Position numbers and translations under genes: made by a program
Notes under the pieces: model-generated
Seen by the model: the letters and a program-made list of their open reading frames with translations, nothing else
Databases searched by the model: none
What the model was told of the DNA's origin: nothing
Shown here: positions 44,254 through 53,724 of the stretch, one piece after another
Position numbering within the stretch: position 1 is the first letter of the stretch
Layout: each line of letters begins with the position of its first letter
Assembly (NCBI RefSeq): GCF_008326305.1
Contig: NZ_BIXY01000019.1
Coordinates: 1 to 64,000 of the forward strand
Source: Dictyobacter arantiisoli
GTDB taxonomy: Bacteria > Chloroflexota > Ktedonobacteria > Ktedonobacterales > Ktedonobacteraceae
Length of the DNA stretch: 64,000 nt
Direction: 5' to 3'

Positions 44254-46962
44254 ATGTCAAATCGTCAGACAATAACACTTACAACTTATGTAGAACGCGC
44301 CCGCAAAGTTCTTCAATATGAACAACGGACCAATCATCAGGATCAAGCCATCAAACCAGGTGGCGTAGAAGCGTTTATCACCCGCTGGTATGCCGATACA
44401 AGCGCACTTTGCCAGACGACCGGGCAAGATAGCAGAGTCCTGCATCGTTTTACAGAACATCTCAGCAACTATCATCAACAAGATCCCATTCAGCGTGCCT
44501 CCAGCCTGCGTGCTGCACTGGCGATTCTGAATGAGGTTGATGGTGCTGTGCCTACCACCTCTCAAACAGGAGCAACGGTAGAAACAAGTCCAACGTCAAT
44601 ACCGCAGCAATCCTTAACAGCAGGTGATCTAACCACCGGGGATCATCATAAAGAACAGAAGGATCGTAAGACCGCTAAAACTGAGATGGATGGTGCAGCG
44701 ACAAAGCATCGCAAATCTGCAAAGGTTGCAGCGCCTACAGTCCATGAGATAGCAGAACCAATTCAGTTGGAGGCTGGTATGTCGCAGGGACATGTTGCCC
44801 TGACACTTCTAAGTGCCGACATCACAGCCATCCCCGGCGTTGGTCCAACCGCAGCAACGCGCTTGCAGAGCCTGGGTGTACGCACCGTTCGCGATCTTTT
44901 GCTGTATTTTCCACGTGAACACCGCGATTATAGCCAGTTAGAAAAAATCGCTCATGTCCCGTTTAATGAGCTTACAACGACGATGGGACTGATCTGGGAT
45001 GTGAAGACAACCCGGACCGGCAATGGAAAAACACGCACTATCGCGACGATCTCAGATGAAACGGGAAAGCTGTATGTCTCCTGGTTTAATCAGCCGTATC
45101 TGCAAAAGCAACTCCAGAATGCGCAGGGGAGTTATCTGGTCGTCACGGGCATCAAACAGCGCTTTGGCAATAAGGTTGAGTTTGCGGTCCGCACTCATGA
45201 GTTGCCGGAGCAGGGGGATCTACTTAATACAGGACGCCTGGTGCCAACCTATCCTTTAACAGAGGGATTAAGCGCCAAGTCGATGCGCCGCTTCACTAAA
45301 TATGCGGTTGATCGTTACGCAAAAATGTTGCCCGAGCATTTGCCACTCTCCATTCTTCAGGCGGGCAATTTGATGATGTATTCTAAAGCAATTGCGCAGA
45401 TTCATTATCCAGATGATGAAGATCTGCGTACTCGCGCCCATCATCGTCTCGCGTTTGACGAACTGTTTATGCTGCAACTGGGCATGCAAGAGAGACGATC
45501 ACGCTGGCAACAAGAGGCCAAAGACGGCAATGCCTTTACGCGCTACGATCATCGTATCTTTATTGAGCCAGATGCTCAGACGAAAAAAACACTCACTCCC
45601 CAACCGCAGAATAGAGCGGGGACAACCGGTGCAACTCTGTGGTCTGTAATTGCGACCGATAAGCCGTTTGAAGAGACTCTTCCTTTCTCATTTACTGCCG
45701 CACAGCGACGCGTAATACATGAGATTTTCGCAGATATGGCAAAGAGCCGTCCTATGAGCCGTTTGCTCCAGGGCGATGTAGGTGCGGGTAAAACCGCTGT
45801 CGCCGCCGCTGCTCTGCTGCTAGCAGCCCTGAATGGCTATCAAGGCGTGATTATGGCGCCAACTGAACTACTGGCCGAGCAACATGCCCGCAGCATCCGC
45901 GCCATGCTAGAACCATTTGGCATACAAACGGTCTTATTAACGGGTAGCCAGCGCCAACGTGAGCGCAATCATGCTCGCCAGGCATTGGAGTCTGGACAGG
46001 CGACAGTAGCTATCGGCACCCATGCCTTAATTCAGGACGATATTGCCTTCCAGAGCCTGGGACTGGTGATTGTCGATGAGCAGCACCGCTTTGGCGTAGA
46101 ACAACGCGATGCGCTCCGGCAAAAAGGTCGTCATCCCCATATGCTGGTGATGACGGCAACGCCTATTCCACGAACGCTGGCACTTACACTCTATGGAGAT
46201 CTGGATGTCTCCGTCATTGATCAGCTTCCACCCGGGCGTCAAAAGATTATTACCCGCTGGCGTACCGGCATACGACGCAATGAATCCTATACCACTATCG
46301 CCCAACAGGTCGCAGAAGGGCATCAGGCGTTCATTATCTGCCCGTTGATCGAGGAGTCCGAATCCCTAACCGCCAAGGCTGCAACAAGTGAATATGAACG
46401 CTTACAACGCGAAGTTTTTCCTCAGTTACGGCTCGGCTTACTTCATGGTGCTATGAAAGCAGCGGAAAAAGATACGATCATGCATCGCTTCCGGGATCGC
46501 GAATTGGATATTCTGGTCGCCACATCAGTGATTGAAGTTGGTATCGATATACCCAATGCAACTGTGATGGCAATTGAAGATGCGGATCGGTTTGGCTTAT
46601 CACAACTTCATCAGTTCCGTGGACGTGTTGGCCGTGGCAAGCATCAATCCTACTGTTATGTCCTGAGTGCTGACGCCAGTATTCAAGCCCAGGAGCGCCT
46701 GGGAGTCTTTCAGGATACCGATGATGGCTTTAAGCTTTCCGAAGAAGATCTCCGTCTCCGCGGTCCCGGTGACTTCATTGGCGTACGGCAAAGTGGTATG
46801 CCTGAATTACGGATTGCCGATTTTAGCGACACGGTTTTAATCGAACAAGCACGTACAGCCGCCGAACAACTCTGGCAGAGCGATCCCTATCTACGCAAAC
46901 CAGAACATGCCGCGCTCCGCGAACGCATGCATTTGTTCTGGCAACAATTTATGGCTCATTAA
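44254..46962 (+). CDS. recG: ATP-dependent DNA helicase RecG
   Basis: Rescues stalled replication forks and branch-migrates Holliday junctions. The 902-residue protein begins with an unusual extension of about 185 residues ending in a charged low-complexity linker. The standard wedge (OB) domain follows (IPGVGPTAATRLQSLG, then LLYFPREHRDY). The helicase core has GDVGAGKTAV near 506, DEQHRFG near 608 and MTATPIPRTLALT. The C-terminal signature DADRFGLSQLHQFRGRVGRG is present. The extension is longer than in model RecGs (about 700 residues). Confidence 0.95.
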   Translation: MSNRQTITLTTYVERARKVLQYEQRTNHQDQAIKPGGVEAFITRWYADTSALCQTTGQDSRVLHRFTEHLSNYHQQDPIQRASSLRAALAILNEVDGAVPTTSQTGATVETSPTSIPQQSLTAGDLTTGDHHKEQKDRKTAKTEMDGAATKHRKSAKVAAPTVHEIAEPIQLEAGMSQGHVALTLLSADITAIPGVGPTAATRLQSLGVRTVRDLLLYFPREHRDYSQLEKIAHVPFNELTTTMGLIWDVKTTRTGNGKTRTIATISDETGKLYVSWFNQPYLQKQLQNAQGSYLVVTGIKQRFGNKVEFAVRTHELPEQGDLLNTGRLVPTYPLTEGLSAKSMRRFTKYAVDRYAKMLPEHLPLSILQAGNLMMYSKAIAQIHYPDDEDLRTRAHHRLAFDELFMLQLGMQERRSRWQQEAKDGNAFTRYDHRIFIEPDAQTKKTLTPQPQNRAGTTGATLWSVIATDKPFEETLPFSFTAAQRRVIHEIFADMAKSRPMSRLLQGDVGAGKTAVAAAALLLAALNGYQGVIMAPTELLAEQHARSIRAMLEPFGIQTVLLTGSQRQRERNHARQALESGQATVAIGTHALIQDDIAFQSLGLVIVDEQHRFGVEQRDALRQKGRHPHMLVMTATPIPRTLALTLYGDLDVSVIDQLPPGRQKIITRWRTGIRRNESYTTIAQQVAEGHQAFIICPLIEESESLTAKAATSEYERLQREVFPQLRLGLLHGAMKAAEKDTIMHRFRDRELDILVATSVIEVGIDIPNATVMAIEDADRFGLSQLHQFRGRVGRGKHQSYCYVLSADASIQAQERLGVFQDTDDGFKLSEEDLRLRGPGDFIGVRQSGMPELRIADFSDTVLIEQARTAAEQLWQSDPYLRKPEHAALRERMHLFWQQFMAH

Positions 46963-47002
46963 AATGTCTGGCTCATGCTTGAATGAGCCAGACATTCTTT
47001 TC
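46963..47002 (+). terminator. terminator of recG
   Basis: AATGTCTGGCTCAT-gcttga-ATGAGCCAGACATT followed by CTTTTCTTC, one base after the recG stop codon. Confidence 0.85.
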
Positions 47003-47108
47003 TTCATCCTTCCCTTTTCTCTTGTAACAGTCGATCCCACCACAACGTGCTATAGATGACCTATCTCTGTTTATTATAAAACTCACATATAAAAGGAGTC
47101 TGCTGACA

Positions 47109-48317
47109 ATGAAAGTCCTGATCTTTAATGCCGGGTCAAGTAGCCATAAAAGTAGCCTGTACGAGGTTGAAAGCCCCTTAAGTTCGACACCACCCGATCC
47201 CCTCTGGGAAGCACAGGCGGATTGGACTCAGACGCAGGGCCAGACCTCTCTGAAGATTAAAGCCAATGGACAGACTATAAACAAACAACTTGCGACCGAT
47301 GAGCGCGCAAAAATCATTCAGACCATGCTCGAAACGCTCTGGTCTGGCCCCACAAAAGTTATCAATGATCTCTCAGATATTGCCGTGGTCGGACATCGTG
47401 TGGTGCATGGTGGCACGAAGTTTGAGGAGAGTGTACGCGTCGATCAACATGTAAAAGATGAGATTCGTAAGCTGGCTCAATTCGCCCCACTCCATAATCC
47501 AGCCAATCTCGAAGGTATTGAGGCAATTGAACGTATAAAAAAGGATATCCCCCAGGTCGTTTCCTTTGATACATCATTTCATAATACAATGCCCGCTGCC
47601 GTCAAAGCTTATCCCGGTCCTTATGAGTGGTATGAACAGGGTATTCGACGCTATGGCTTCCATGGAATCAGCCACCAATACTGTGCGCGGAGAAGCACAC
47701 AACTGCTCAACAAAACTCCAAATGAGATACGACTGGTCAATTGCCATCTTGGCAATGGCTGCTCGATCACCGCGATTCAAAATGGGAAGAGCATCAATAC
47801 CACGATGGGCTTTACTCCTCTTGACGGCCTGATGATGGGTAGCCGCTCAGGCTCCATTGATCCAAGCATCCTGTTCTATCTGGAACGCGAGAAAGGCTAT
47901 CAAGCGGACAAGCTTGACCACATTCTCAACAAAGAAGCTGGTTTCAAAGGCATATCAGGTGTCTCTAGCGACGTACGAGCCATCCATGAAGCCATCGCAA
48001 AAGGGAATGAGCGCGCACGGCTGGCTTTGGATATGTTTGTAGATCGCCTGTGTCACTTTATCGGAGGGATGATTGCCACGTTGGGCGGCATCGATGTTTT
48101 GACCTTTACAGGTGGTATTGGTGAGAATGATGCGATTATTCGTGCACGAGCCTGTGAGAAGCTAGGCTTTGTCAATCTCAAACTCGATCCCCAAAAGAAT
48201 GATGCTTCGCCCGCTGACACAGAGATTTCGACTCCTGATTCCGCTGTGCGTGTCCTGATTGTCCATACCCAGGAGGACTGGGAAATCGCACGCGCATGCT
48301 GGCAACTGATGCAATAA
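47109..48317 (+). CDS. ackA: acetate kinase
   Basis: Converts acetate and ATP to acetyl phosphate, or the reverse, in overflow metabolism and acetate use. The 402-residue protein has the N-terminal NAGSSSHKSSLYE (phosphate binding), VVGHRVVHGGTKF (active-site Arg and His), and FTGGIGENDAIIRARAC near the end, in the normal ASKHA order. GGAGTCTGCTGACA precedes the ATG. No pta gene is adjacent. The central insert is slightly longer than in Methanosarcina. Confidence 0.95.
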   Translation: MKVLIFNAGSSSHKSSLYEVESPLSSTPPDPLWEAQADWTQTQGQTSLKIKANGQTINKQLATDERAKIIQTMLETLWSGPTKVINDLSDIAVVGHRVVHGGTKFEESVRVDQHVKDEIRKLAQFAPLHNPANLEGIEAIERIKKDIPQVVSFDTSFHNTMPAAVKAYPGPYEWYEQGIRRYGFHGISHQYCARRSTQLLNKTPNEIRLVNCHLGNGCSITAIQNGKSINTTMGFTPLDGLMMGSRSGSIDPSILFYLEREKGYQADKLDHILNKEAGFKGISGVSSDVRAIHEAIAKGNERARLALDMFVDRLCHFIGGMIATLGGIDVLTFTGGIGENDAIIRARACEKLGFVNLKLDPQKNDASPADTEISTPDSAVRVLIVHTQEDWEIARACWQLMQ

Positions 48318-48507
48318 TAGCCCATGAATTGGAAGCGCAAAATGTGAGAAATACAAGAGTCGCTTCTGACAGGAATACAACAGGCAAAAGTCACATCCCC
48401 TTGTCTAAATGAAACCACATGCGTTGTTGAAGCGTGTTTATAGTAAGCAGTACAACAATACATTAAAAATTTCTTTATAGACAATTCGGCAAGCGAAAGG
48501 AGGGCGT
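48318..48507. other. spacer after ackA
   Basis: 190 bases without a clear promoter or terminator. GAAAGGAGGG precedes the next start codon. Confidence 0.35.
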
Positions 48508-49341
48508 ATGGCTCATTTGCTCGACCGCCTGACATCAACTGATCAATCTGCAAAATATCAGCAGGCTCAGAAAAAAACGCAGCAGGCGCAGGATACCGCG
48601 CAGGCAACCTATGAAAATGTAAAAGATGCTGCCCAATCGGCCTTAGAGGCCACCAAAGACGCCGCTAAAACAACGCTATCAACCACCAAAGATGTAGCAC
48701 AGTCAACATTAGATAATGTACAACACGGTGTTAAAAGTGGCCTGACAAAGTCACAGGCCGCCCTGGCAACCGGTGCCGGTGCAGCAGCCTTTCTGTTAGA
48801 ACAGAATCAGAAGAAAAACCAGAAAAATCTGAAACGGGCTCAGAAAAATCTGCAAGGCTTCCAATCCAATCTGCAAGATAATGCGAATACAGGCCTGGCA
48901 AGTGCCAGGAGTGCCGTAGCTGTTTTACAAGACGCCTTGCAAGACAATGCCAGTCGGGCTCAGAATACTTATGCGAAGAATAGCAAACAGGCAAAGAAGA
49001 GCTTGAAAAAGGCTCAGAAAAACCTTGCGAAGCTTCAAAGCGTAGCTCAGGACAGTGTAGAATCTGGTCTGTCTGCAACACAGGATGCCTTTAATAAAAC
49101 GTCGAAGCAAGCCAGCAAAAATTTACAAAAAGCTGCTAAAAACGCCAAAGGCTTGACTGACTCGGTGCAGGATCAATACGAGCACTATCAGCAAAAACGC
49201 AAACGGGCCAAAACGTTGTTCCGCTTTGGTCTTGTTGCCGGAGTTGTCGCGGCACTGCTCTTCACACCAGTCGCTGGTTCAGAAGTGCGCAGTCGCATCA
49301 CTGCACAATGGAACCAGTATCGCTCATACTTCGGACTTTAA
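48508..49341 (+). CDS. LEA-like repetitive helical protein with YtxH-type C-terminus
   Basis: A 277-residue protein, extremely rich in Ala, Gln, Lys, Asp and Ser. Residues about 10-230 form heptad- or 11-residue-like repeats (AQSALEATKDAAKTTL, AQKNLQG), typical of LEA-type or apolipoprotein-like amphipathic helices. At about 237-265, LFRFGLVAGVVAALLFTP matches the YtxH membrane segment of small stress proteins. A desiccation or envelope-stress role is inferred. The gene has a good AAAGGAGGG ribosome binding site and its own terminator. Confidence 0.75.
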   Translation: MAHLLDRLTSTDQSAKYQQAQKKTQQAQDTAQATYENVKDAAQSALEATKDAAKTTLSTTKDVAQSTLDNVQHGVKSGLTKSQAALATGAGAAAFLLEQNQKKNQKNLKRAQKNLQGFQSNLQDNANTGLASARSAVAVLQDALQDNASRAQNTYAKNSKQAKKSLKKAQKNLAKLQSVAQDSVESGLSATQDAFNKTSKQASKNLQKAAKNAKGLTDSVQDQYEHYQQKRKRAKTLFRFGLVAGVVAALLFTPVAGSEVRSRITAQWNQYRSYFGL

Positions 49342-49362
49342 TATAAATATGGCATGAGGATC

Positions 49363-49414
49363 ATAATAACAGAAAAGAGGTAGCAATGAATTGCTACCTC
49401 TTTTCTGTTATTAT
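49363..49414. terminator. perfect 24-bp hairpin
   Basis: ATAATAACAGAAAAGAGGTAGCAA and its exact complement around the tetraloop TGAA. It lies 22 bases after the LEA-like gene and before a convergent gene. Confidence 0.8.
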
Positions 49415-49432
49415 GCGCAAAAATTCTTGGCC

Positions 49433-49532
49433 CTTCGCTCTTCCGGGTGATGGTGGAAGAGGGAAGTTGCGAGGACACCTTGTGCTCCGTCAGGAGCAAT
49501 CGCCCCTGCATCCCGCTTTCACCTGCCGAGAG
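49433..49532 (-). repeat. dispersed repeat family 3, copy 2
   Basis: Inverted relative to 22847-22957. The reverse strand reads GGTGAAAGCGGGATGCAGG, cctgacggagc, tcctcgca and cttccctcttccacca. Its first bases (GGTGA) overlap the stop codon of the HAD phosphatase gene. Confidence 0.75.
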
Positions 49533-50196
49533 GGGATGATGAGTAGTGCGCCAGGAGATCTGCAGGATCATCGTAGATGGCGACAGAGCCCTGTAAATCT
49601 GTATCCTTCCAACCGCCACAGCGGAGCGCAATCGTAGCAATTCCGGCTTTGGTGGCGGATTGAATATCATAGGCGGTATCGCCAATCATAACCAGTTGAG
49701 AAGCATCCATTTGAATGCGTTTTATCGCTGCCAACATGATATCCGCATCAGGCTTTGATTGTGGGGCATCTTTAGAGGTCGTCTGGGCCAAAAAAAACTT
49801 TTTTGTATCCGAACCAATAAGCACCAACAGTTTTTCCAGTTCCTCTGGTTCGGCGGAAGTGGCAATGATCATTTTCTGGCCCTGATCATGGATATGCTGT
49901 AGCAATTCATAGGTATGGGGAAAAGCCTTTACGGTCGAGTAGTACCGCTCTTTAAAGATCTCTTTGCGCCGCTCACTGATCTTCTGGCCTTCCTCGCTGT
50001 CTTTCTCAATATGTAGGACCTCAGGCAAGACTTTATCACCTCCCATGCCGATCAAGGGTCGGACGGTCTCAAAAGCGACCTGATGACCTTGTTCCTGCAT
50101 AGCATCGATCCAGGCATGGGTATGGGCATCATTGCTATCCACCAGTGTCCCATCCACATCTAATATCATACCTTTGACAGGATGATGATTTGACAT
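49519..50196 (-). CDS. HAD-superfamily phosphatase (Gph/beta-phosphoglucomutase type)
   Basis: A 225-residue haloacid-dehalogenase-like hydrolase. Motif I is DVDGTLVDSN (residues 13-22), motif II IIATSAE, and motif III/IV a Lys and acidic pair (SKPDADIMLAA, VMIGDTAYDIQSATKAG). An alpha-helical cap lies between motifs I and II, so a small phosphorylated substrate is likely. Phosphoglycolate or a sugar phosphate are the usual guesses. The final residues and TGA come from the adjacent repeat. No neighbour suggests a pathway. Confidence 0.9.
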   Translation of the reverse strand: MSNHHPVKGMILDVDGTLVDSNDAHTHAWIDAMQEQGHQVAFETVRPLIGMGGDKVLPEVLHIEKDSEEGQKISERRKEIFKERYYSTVKAFPHTYELLQHIHDQGQKMIIATSAEPEELEKLLVLIGSDTKKFFLAQTTSKDAPQSKPDADIMLAAIKRIQMDASQLVMIGDTAYDIQSATKAGIATIALRCGGWKDTDLQGSVAIYDDPADLLAHYSSSPLGR

Positions 50197-50473
50197 AAAA
50201 ATTTTCCTCTTTCCAATTTACTACTTTTTACCGCAACAAAAGCGGCAGGATTTCACTGACATGTGTCTAACACGTATCAGCCAGCCATCTCTATTCAAAC
50301 GTCTCTGATGCGGTAGTATGCAGAGCTACGAATAGATGAGGTGAGATGATAAAAAGAAGGTCCAGCATCCCTGCCAGAACCTGTATGGAGTGGAGATTTT
50401 ATGCCACAGGCTCTCCTGCCTCTGAAGATGCCAATAGGCTAACCATTTGCTTTTTATAAAAAGTCATGCCACG

Positions 50474-51097
50474 CTAGACATAGGTGGCATGAGTCTGGGC
50501 GCTAAGAATTTTCCTTAACAATACCTTGGCTCGGTGAAAATACGTTTTCGCAGTAGCCTCAGGCATGCACAATATACGACCAATCTCAGAGAAGCTTAAC
50601 TGTGAGGCATAACGAAGCACGACAACTGAGCGAAATTTTGGAGGCAGTGATTCAATTGCCTGCCGTAAATGTATTTGCAAATCGCGGCGCTCCATCAATT
50701 CCTCGGGTAGGGGGCCAGGATCAGGGATATCGTTGAGAACTGAAAATTCACCCTCTCCATTTTCTACTTCTAGTTGAGAAAAGTGGATCGCATAGCGATG
50801 TCGACGGCGTAACTCATCAACACAACAATTGCGAGCAACCTGGAATAACCACGACTTGAAAGGCTCGCCAGTCCCTAGCTTCGGTAGCGACAGATAAAAA
50901 CGTAAGAAGACCTGCTGGAGCACATCACAGGCCAGGTCATAGTCACCCAGGAAGCGACAAATAAAATTAAAGAGAGGCGTATGATAGCGCCGAACGAGCA
51001 GCTCAAAAGCACTTTGATCGCCGTCCAGAATCATCCGGGCTAATACAGCGTCAGTCAATTCTGGAGAAGGTGTTTTCATAAATTCTTGAGTTTGCAC
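50474..51097 (-). CDS. ECF RNA polymerase sigma factor
   Basis: A 207-residue sigma-70-type factor of the extracytoplasmic-function class. Region 2 covers about residues 27-95 (DYDLACDVLQQVFLRFYLSLPKL, region 2.3/2.4 WLFQVARNCCVDELRRR). Region 4 covers about 140-200 (LPPKFRSVVVLRYASQLSFSEIGRILCMPEATAKTYFHRAKVLLRK). No anti-sigma factor gene is adjacent, which is unusual. The GTG start follows AGAGGTT. A GGAACC/CGTATA promoter at 39675 might be a target, but this is speculative. Confidence 0.92.
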   Translation of the reverse strand: MQTQEFMKTPSPELTDAVLARMILDGDQSAFELLVRRYHTPLFNFICRFLGDYDLACDVLQQVFLRFYLSLPKLGTGEPFKSWLFQVARNCCVDELRRRHRYAIHFSQLEVENGEGEFSVLNDIPDPGPLPEELMERRDLQIHLRQAIESLPPKFRSVVVLRYASQLSFSEIGRILCMPEATAKTYFHRAKVLLRKILSAQTHATYV

Positions 51098-51380
51098 GGG
51101 TAACCTCTTCGTTTCTGAATAGAATTATGATCTGTCACACTATTCCTTTTATAGTTACTAGCATATACTCTTCAAACGATAATTACAATGGAAATATCAA
51201 CAAATAAAACCCGACAATTCTATTAAAATTTATAATTTGTGACAATGTTACCAGGCAGATAGTACTATCCTTTTTATAGAAAACCGTTCCTGTATTTATC
51301 GTCTTTCCAGCCAAATAAAAGTGGACTATGCAGACATAGCCCACTGAATAACAAAAAAGTGTGTAATCCTGGATAGTAAT
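51098..51380. other. spacer between the Rieske and sigma genes
   Basis: 280 AT-rich bases. A stem GTGGaCTATG-caga-CATAGcCCAC at 51321-51344 is a likely terminator of the Rieske gene region. A weak promoter TTGAAG-16-TATAAA reads leftwards to the sigma gene. Confidence 0.4.
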
Positions 51381-52316
51381 TTACGCGTGTTCTAAACGGC
51401 GCAACTCTATTTTGCCTGCGCGTCTCCGGACCGCAAATGTAGGCTGCGCATATACGGCTGGACTGTTTACGACACTACCATCACACATACGGAAGCCAGA
51501 ATTATGCCAGGGACAGTGCACTACACCATCCTCATACGTTCCTTCATCCAAAGGACCGCCCAGATGTGAGCAGGTTGCCGCAATCGCATGGATCGTATCA
51601 CCCTCTTTTAGCAGTACCGCGGGAATACCAGCCACATCCACCCGTTTCAATTTTCCCACTTCCAGCTCTCGCTCATCCAGCACAGCTACAAAATCATCTG
51701 AGCCACCTTCAGGAATAACGCGATTCACACCAATGCCATTTGAATAGGCCAACTCTCCACCAAGATAGGCTGAATAGATCGTCAGACCATAAGCGGTACT
51801 CGCCAGGGTAATCGCTGTGCGCCGTTGACCAGTGATGCGTAGCACAGCTGAGGAGAGATTTAAGACGGTAATGCCACCATTGAGCAGTGCATGAAGCATG
51901 CCTGTGCGCTGCTCCTGACCATCTGTATCAACCCAGTTGGAGAGGCCAGTGGTGGCAGAGCCAACGGCCCCGGCCAGACCTAACCACAGGATGATGTCTG
52001 AGCTACGAGCCACACCATCATCCTGATCAGCCAGCCAGGCAAGATCGAGTACCAGCGAAGCGGTCCAGGCGCCGATAGGGATGGTCACCAGCACGGGATG
52101 CAGAGGATGACCCAACCAGACGCCTGCCAGAAAATCTTTGAGACGATAGCTTTCTGATCCAGGCTCCCCAAACACTTTGTTACTCCAATTCTGTAAAGGA
52201 GTGGTGAGCTTATCCAACCAGGGCATCCTGGTCACTAACAAAGAACTATAATGACGTAGCAAAGGGAAGCGGGGGGGAGTATCCATCCAACTGGTGGTTG
52301 GAGCTGTTGGATTCAT
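51381..52316 (-). CDS. Rieske [2Fe-2S] protein with DUF2231 membrane domain
   Basis: A 311-residue membrane protein. Residues about 60-190 are the DUF2231-type domain with four hydrophobic helices (HPLHP motif near 70). The C-terminal Rieske domain (about 205-310) has the cluster ligands Cys249, His251, Cys268 and His271 (CSHLGG, CPWHNSG). It may pass electrons at the membrane, but its partner is unknown. The gene stands between the methyltransferase and the sigma factor. DUF2231/Rieske fusions are known in Actinobacteria and Chloroflexota. Confidence 0.88.
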   Translation of the reverse strand: MNPTAPTTSWMDTPPRFPLLRHYSSLLVTRMPWLDKLTTPLQNWSNKVFGEPGSESYRLKDFLAGVWLGHPLHPVLVTIPIGAWTASLVLDLAWLADQDDGVARSSDIILWLGLAGAVGSATTGLSNWVDTDGQEQRTGMLHALLNGGITVLNLSSAVLRITGQRRTAITLASTAYGLTIYSAYLGGELAYSNGIGVNRVIPEGGSDDFVAVLDERELEVGKLKRVDVAGIPAVLLKEGDTIHAIAATCSHLGGPLDEGTYEDGVVHCPWHNSGFRMCDGSVVNSPAVYAQPTFAVRRRAGKIELRRLEHA

Positions 52317-52361
52317 AGATGTGTCCTTTCATACAGAAGCCTGTCATCCAGTTTTCGAGAA

Positions 52362-53339
52362 TCATTCTTTCTTTAATGCTTCTAGCATTAGCCAGAAATA
52401 ATCACAGGGTGGATTCATGCCAATTACGGAAAAAGGAACTTCTGCTTTGTGGGTTTGCTCCAGGTAGCGCGTCACTGCAGGATTATGGGCATAGAAGAGA
52501 TGAGCGCACTCAAAAGCGCTGTTCAAGGAACGAAAATGTACACACATTTCATCCTCGACTGGCAGAGAAACATACTGAAAACCATGAGCAGTAAACCATC
52601 CGTGATCCTCTGTACGCGGCCAGATAACAATAATTGTTCCATCTGGTCGGGTGACACGTTTGAATTCAACCAGTCCTGGCTCACCACCCTGCTCATCCAT
52701 GGCTGTAAAAGCAGAACATGAGATAGCGGTATCTACACTATGGTCAGCCAGGGGAAGACGATCAAAACGTCCTGTTGCCGCCACGATCTGTTGGGCAATC
52801 CCATGCTGCTGAATCTTCTTCTGCAATAAGTGCAATAATCCCGGTGAAGGTTCAACCGCCTGAACCAGCGCGGCTCCATAGCGTATACATTCAAAAGAAG
52901 CTCTCCCGCTGCCCGCGCCAGCATCCAGTACGACTTTGCCGCGTAGCTGTGGCTCAAGCGATTGAAAGATCCCCTGATGCAAATGTTCTCCCTCGGTCAA
53001 TTCTTCATAGAACTCGGGAGTTTTCCAATAGATCAGTTCCCAGAACAGTTTGTTGAGTACATGCTGACGGGCAACTTTGATCTGGCTCGACGAGAGCGGG
53101 CGCTGTACCTCTTGTTGGAAGAGACGCTGTTGCTCAGGTGGCAGGCTTTGCTGGACACGTCTCACCAGAGAAGGCGCAACGCCATGTAAACTCTGAGCAA
53201 GCAGTTTGCTTGTCTGTTCGACCTGACCAATGGAAAACATGCTATGCATTGTCTCGCGATCAAACACCTGCAAGTCTTCAATCTGAAATGGATTTTCAAA
53301 CACGACATCAGATTGAGCAGATATATCACTATTAACCAT
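52362..53339 (-). CDS. SAM-dependent methyltransferase
   Basis: A class I methyltransferase of about 325 residues. Motif I DAGAGSGRAS lies near residue 140, the acidic residue of motif II at AVEPSPGL, and motif IV near SCSAFTAMDEQGG. An N-terminal extension of ~100 residues contains helical Q-rich sequence. The substrate is unknown. The ATG at 53339 is preferred to a TTG two codons upstream because AGAAGGG lies six bases before it. The Rieske gene follows 45 bases downstream, so they are probably cotranscribed. Confidence 0.82.
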   Translation of the reverse strand: MVNSDISAQSDVVFENPFQIEDLQVFDRETMHSMFSIGQVEQTSKLLAQSLHGVAPSLVRRVQQSLPPEQQRLFQQEVQRPLSSSQIKVARQHVLNKLFWELIYWKTPEFYEELTEGEHLHQGIFQSLEPQLRGKVVLDAGAGSGRASFECIRYGAALVQAVEPSPGLLHLLQKKIQQHGIAQQIVAATGRFDRLPLADHSVDTAISCSAFTAMDEQGGEPGLVEFKRVTRPDGTIIVIWPRTEDHGWFTAHGFQYVSLPVEDEMCVHFRSLNSAFECAHLFYAHNPAVTRYLEQTHKAEVPFSVIGMNPPCDYFWLMLEALKKE

Positions 53340-53724
53340 CGGCAACCCTTCTCCTCGCTTGCATATACCTCTTACCTACGTCAACCTCCATATGTACCTC
53401 AACCGGGAGAGTAAAGGTATATGAAGGAAACAAAATGTCGCTGTCGGAACTATTGATAATGCTTATCTCTATTTCGTACGCCTTTTCTGAACAAAAAGTT
53501 TCTAGCACGACGACCGTCCCTTTTTCATGGATAGAAGGCATGTCAGTGACACTAACTCGTCAGTTAGTGCGTGTTATACAATGAAGACTTGTGGCAGAAG
53601 TTCTATGGTACAAATACTGTCAGAGAAGATTATAACTTATTCCTATTTCATATTCATATTCATCTATCACCACATGTTACGATACGCATAGTTCGCTAAC
53701 TATGCATGAAGGAGTCGCTTCCTT
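53340..53724. other. divergent spacer with two palindromes
   Basis: 385 bases between divergent genes. CACTAAC-6-GTTAGTG lies at 53550-53569, and GCATAGTT-cgct-AACTATGC at 53686-53705, just before the lipid-kinase ribosome binding site. Both look like operators or mRNA hairpins. The short open frame from 53541 lacks a ribosome binding site. Confidence 0.5.

Noticed and set aside
53332-53541. Small minus-strand frame upstream of the methyltransferase
   Set aside because: No ribosome binding site, and it would overlap the methyltransferase start. The region also holds palindromes that suggest a control region.
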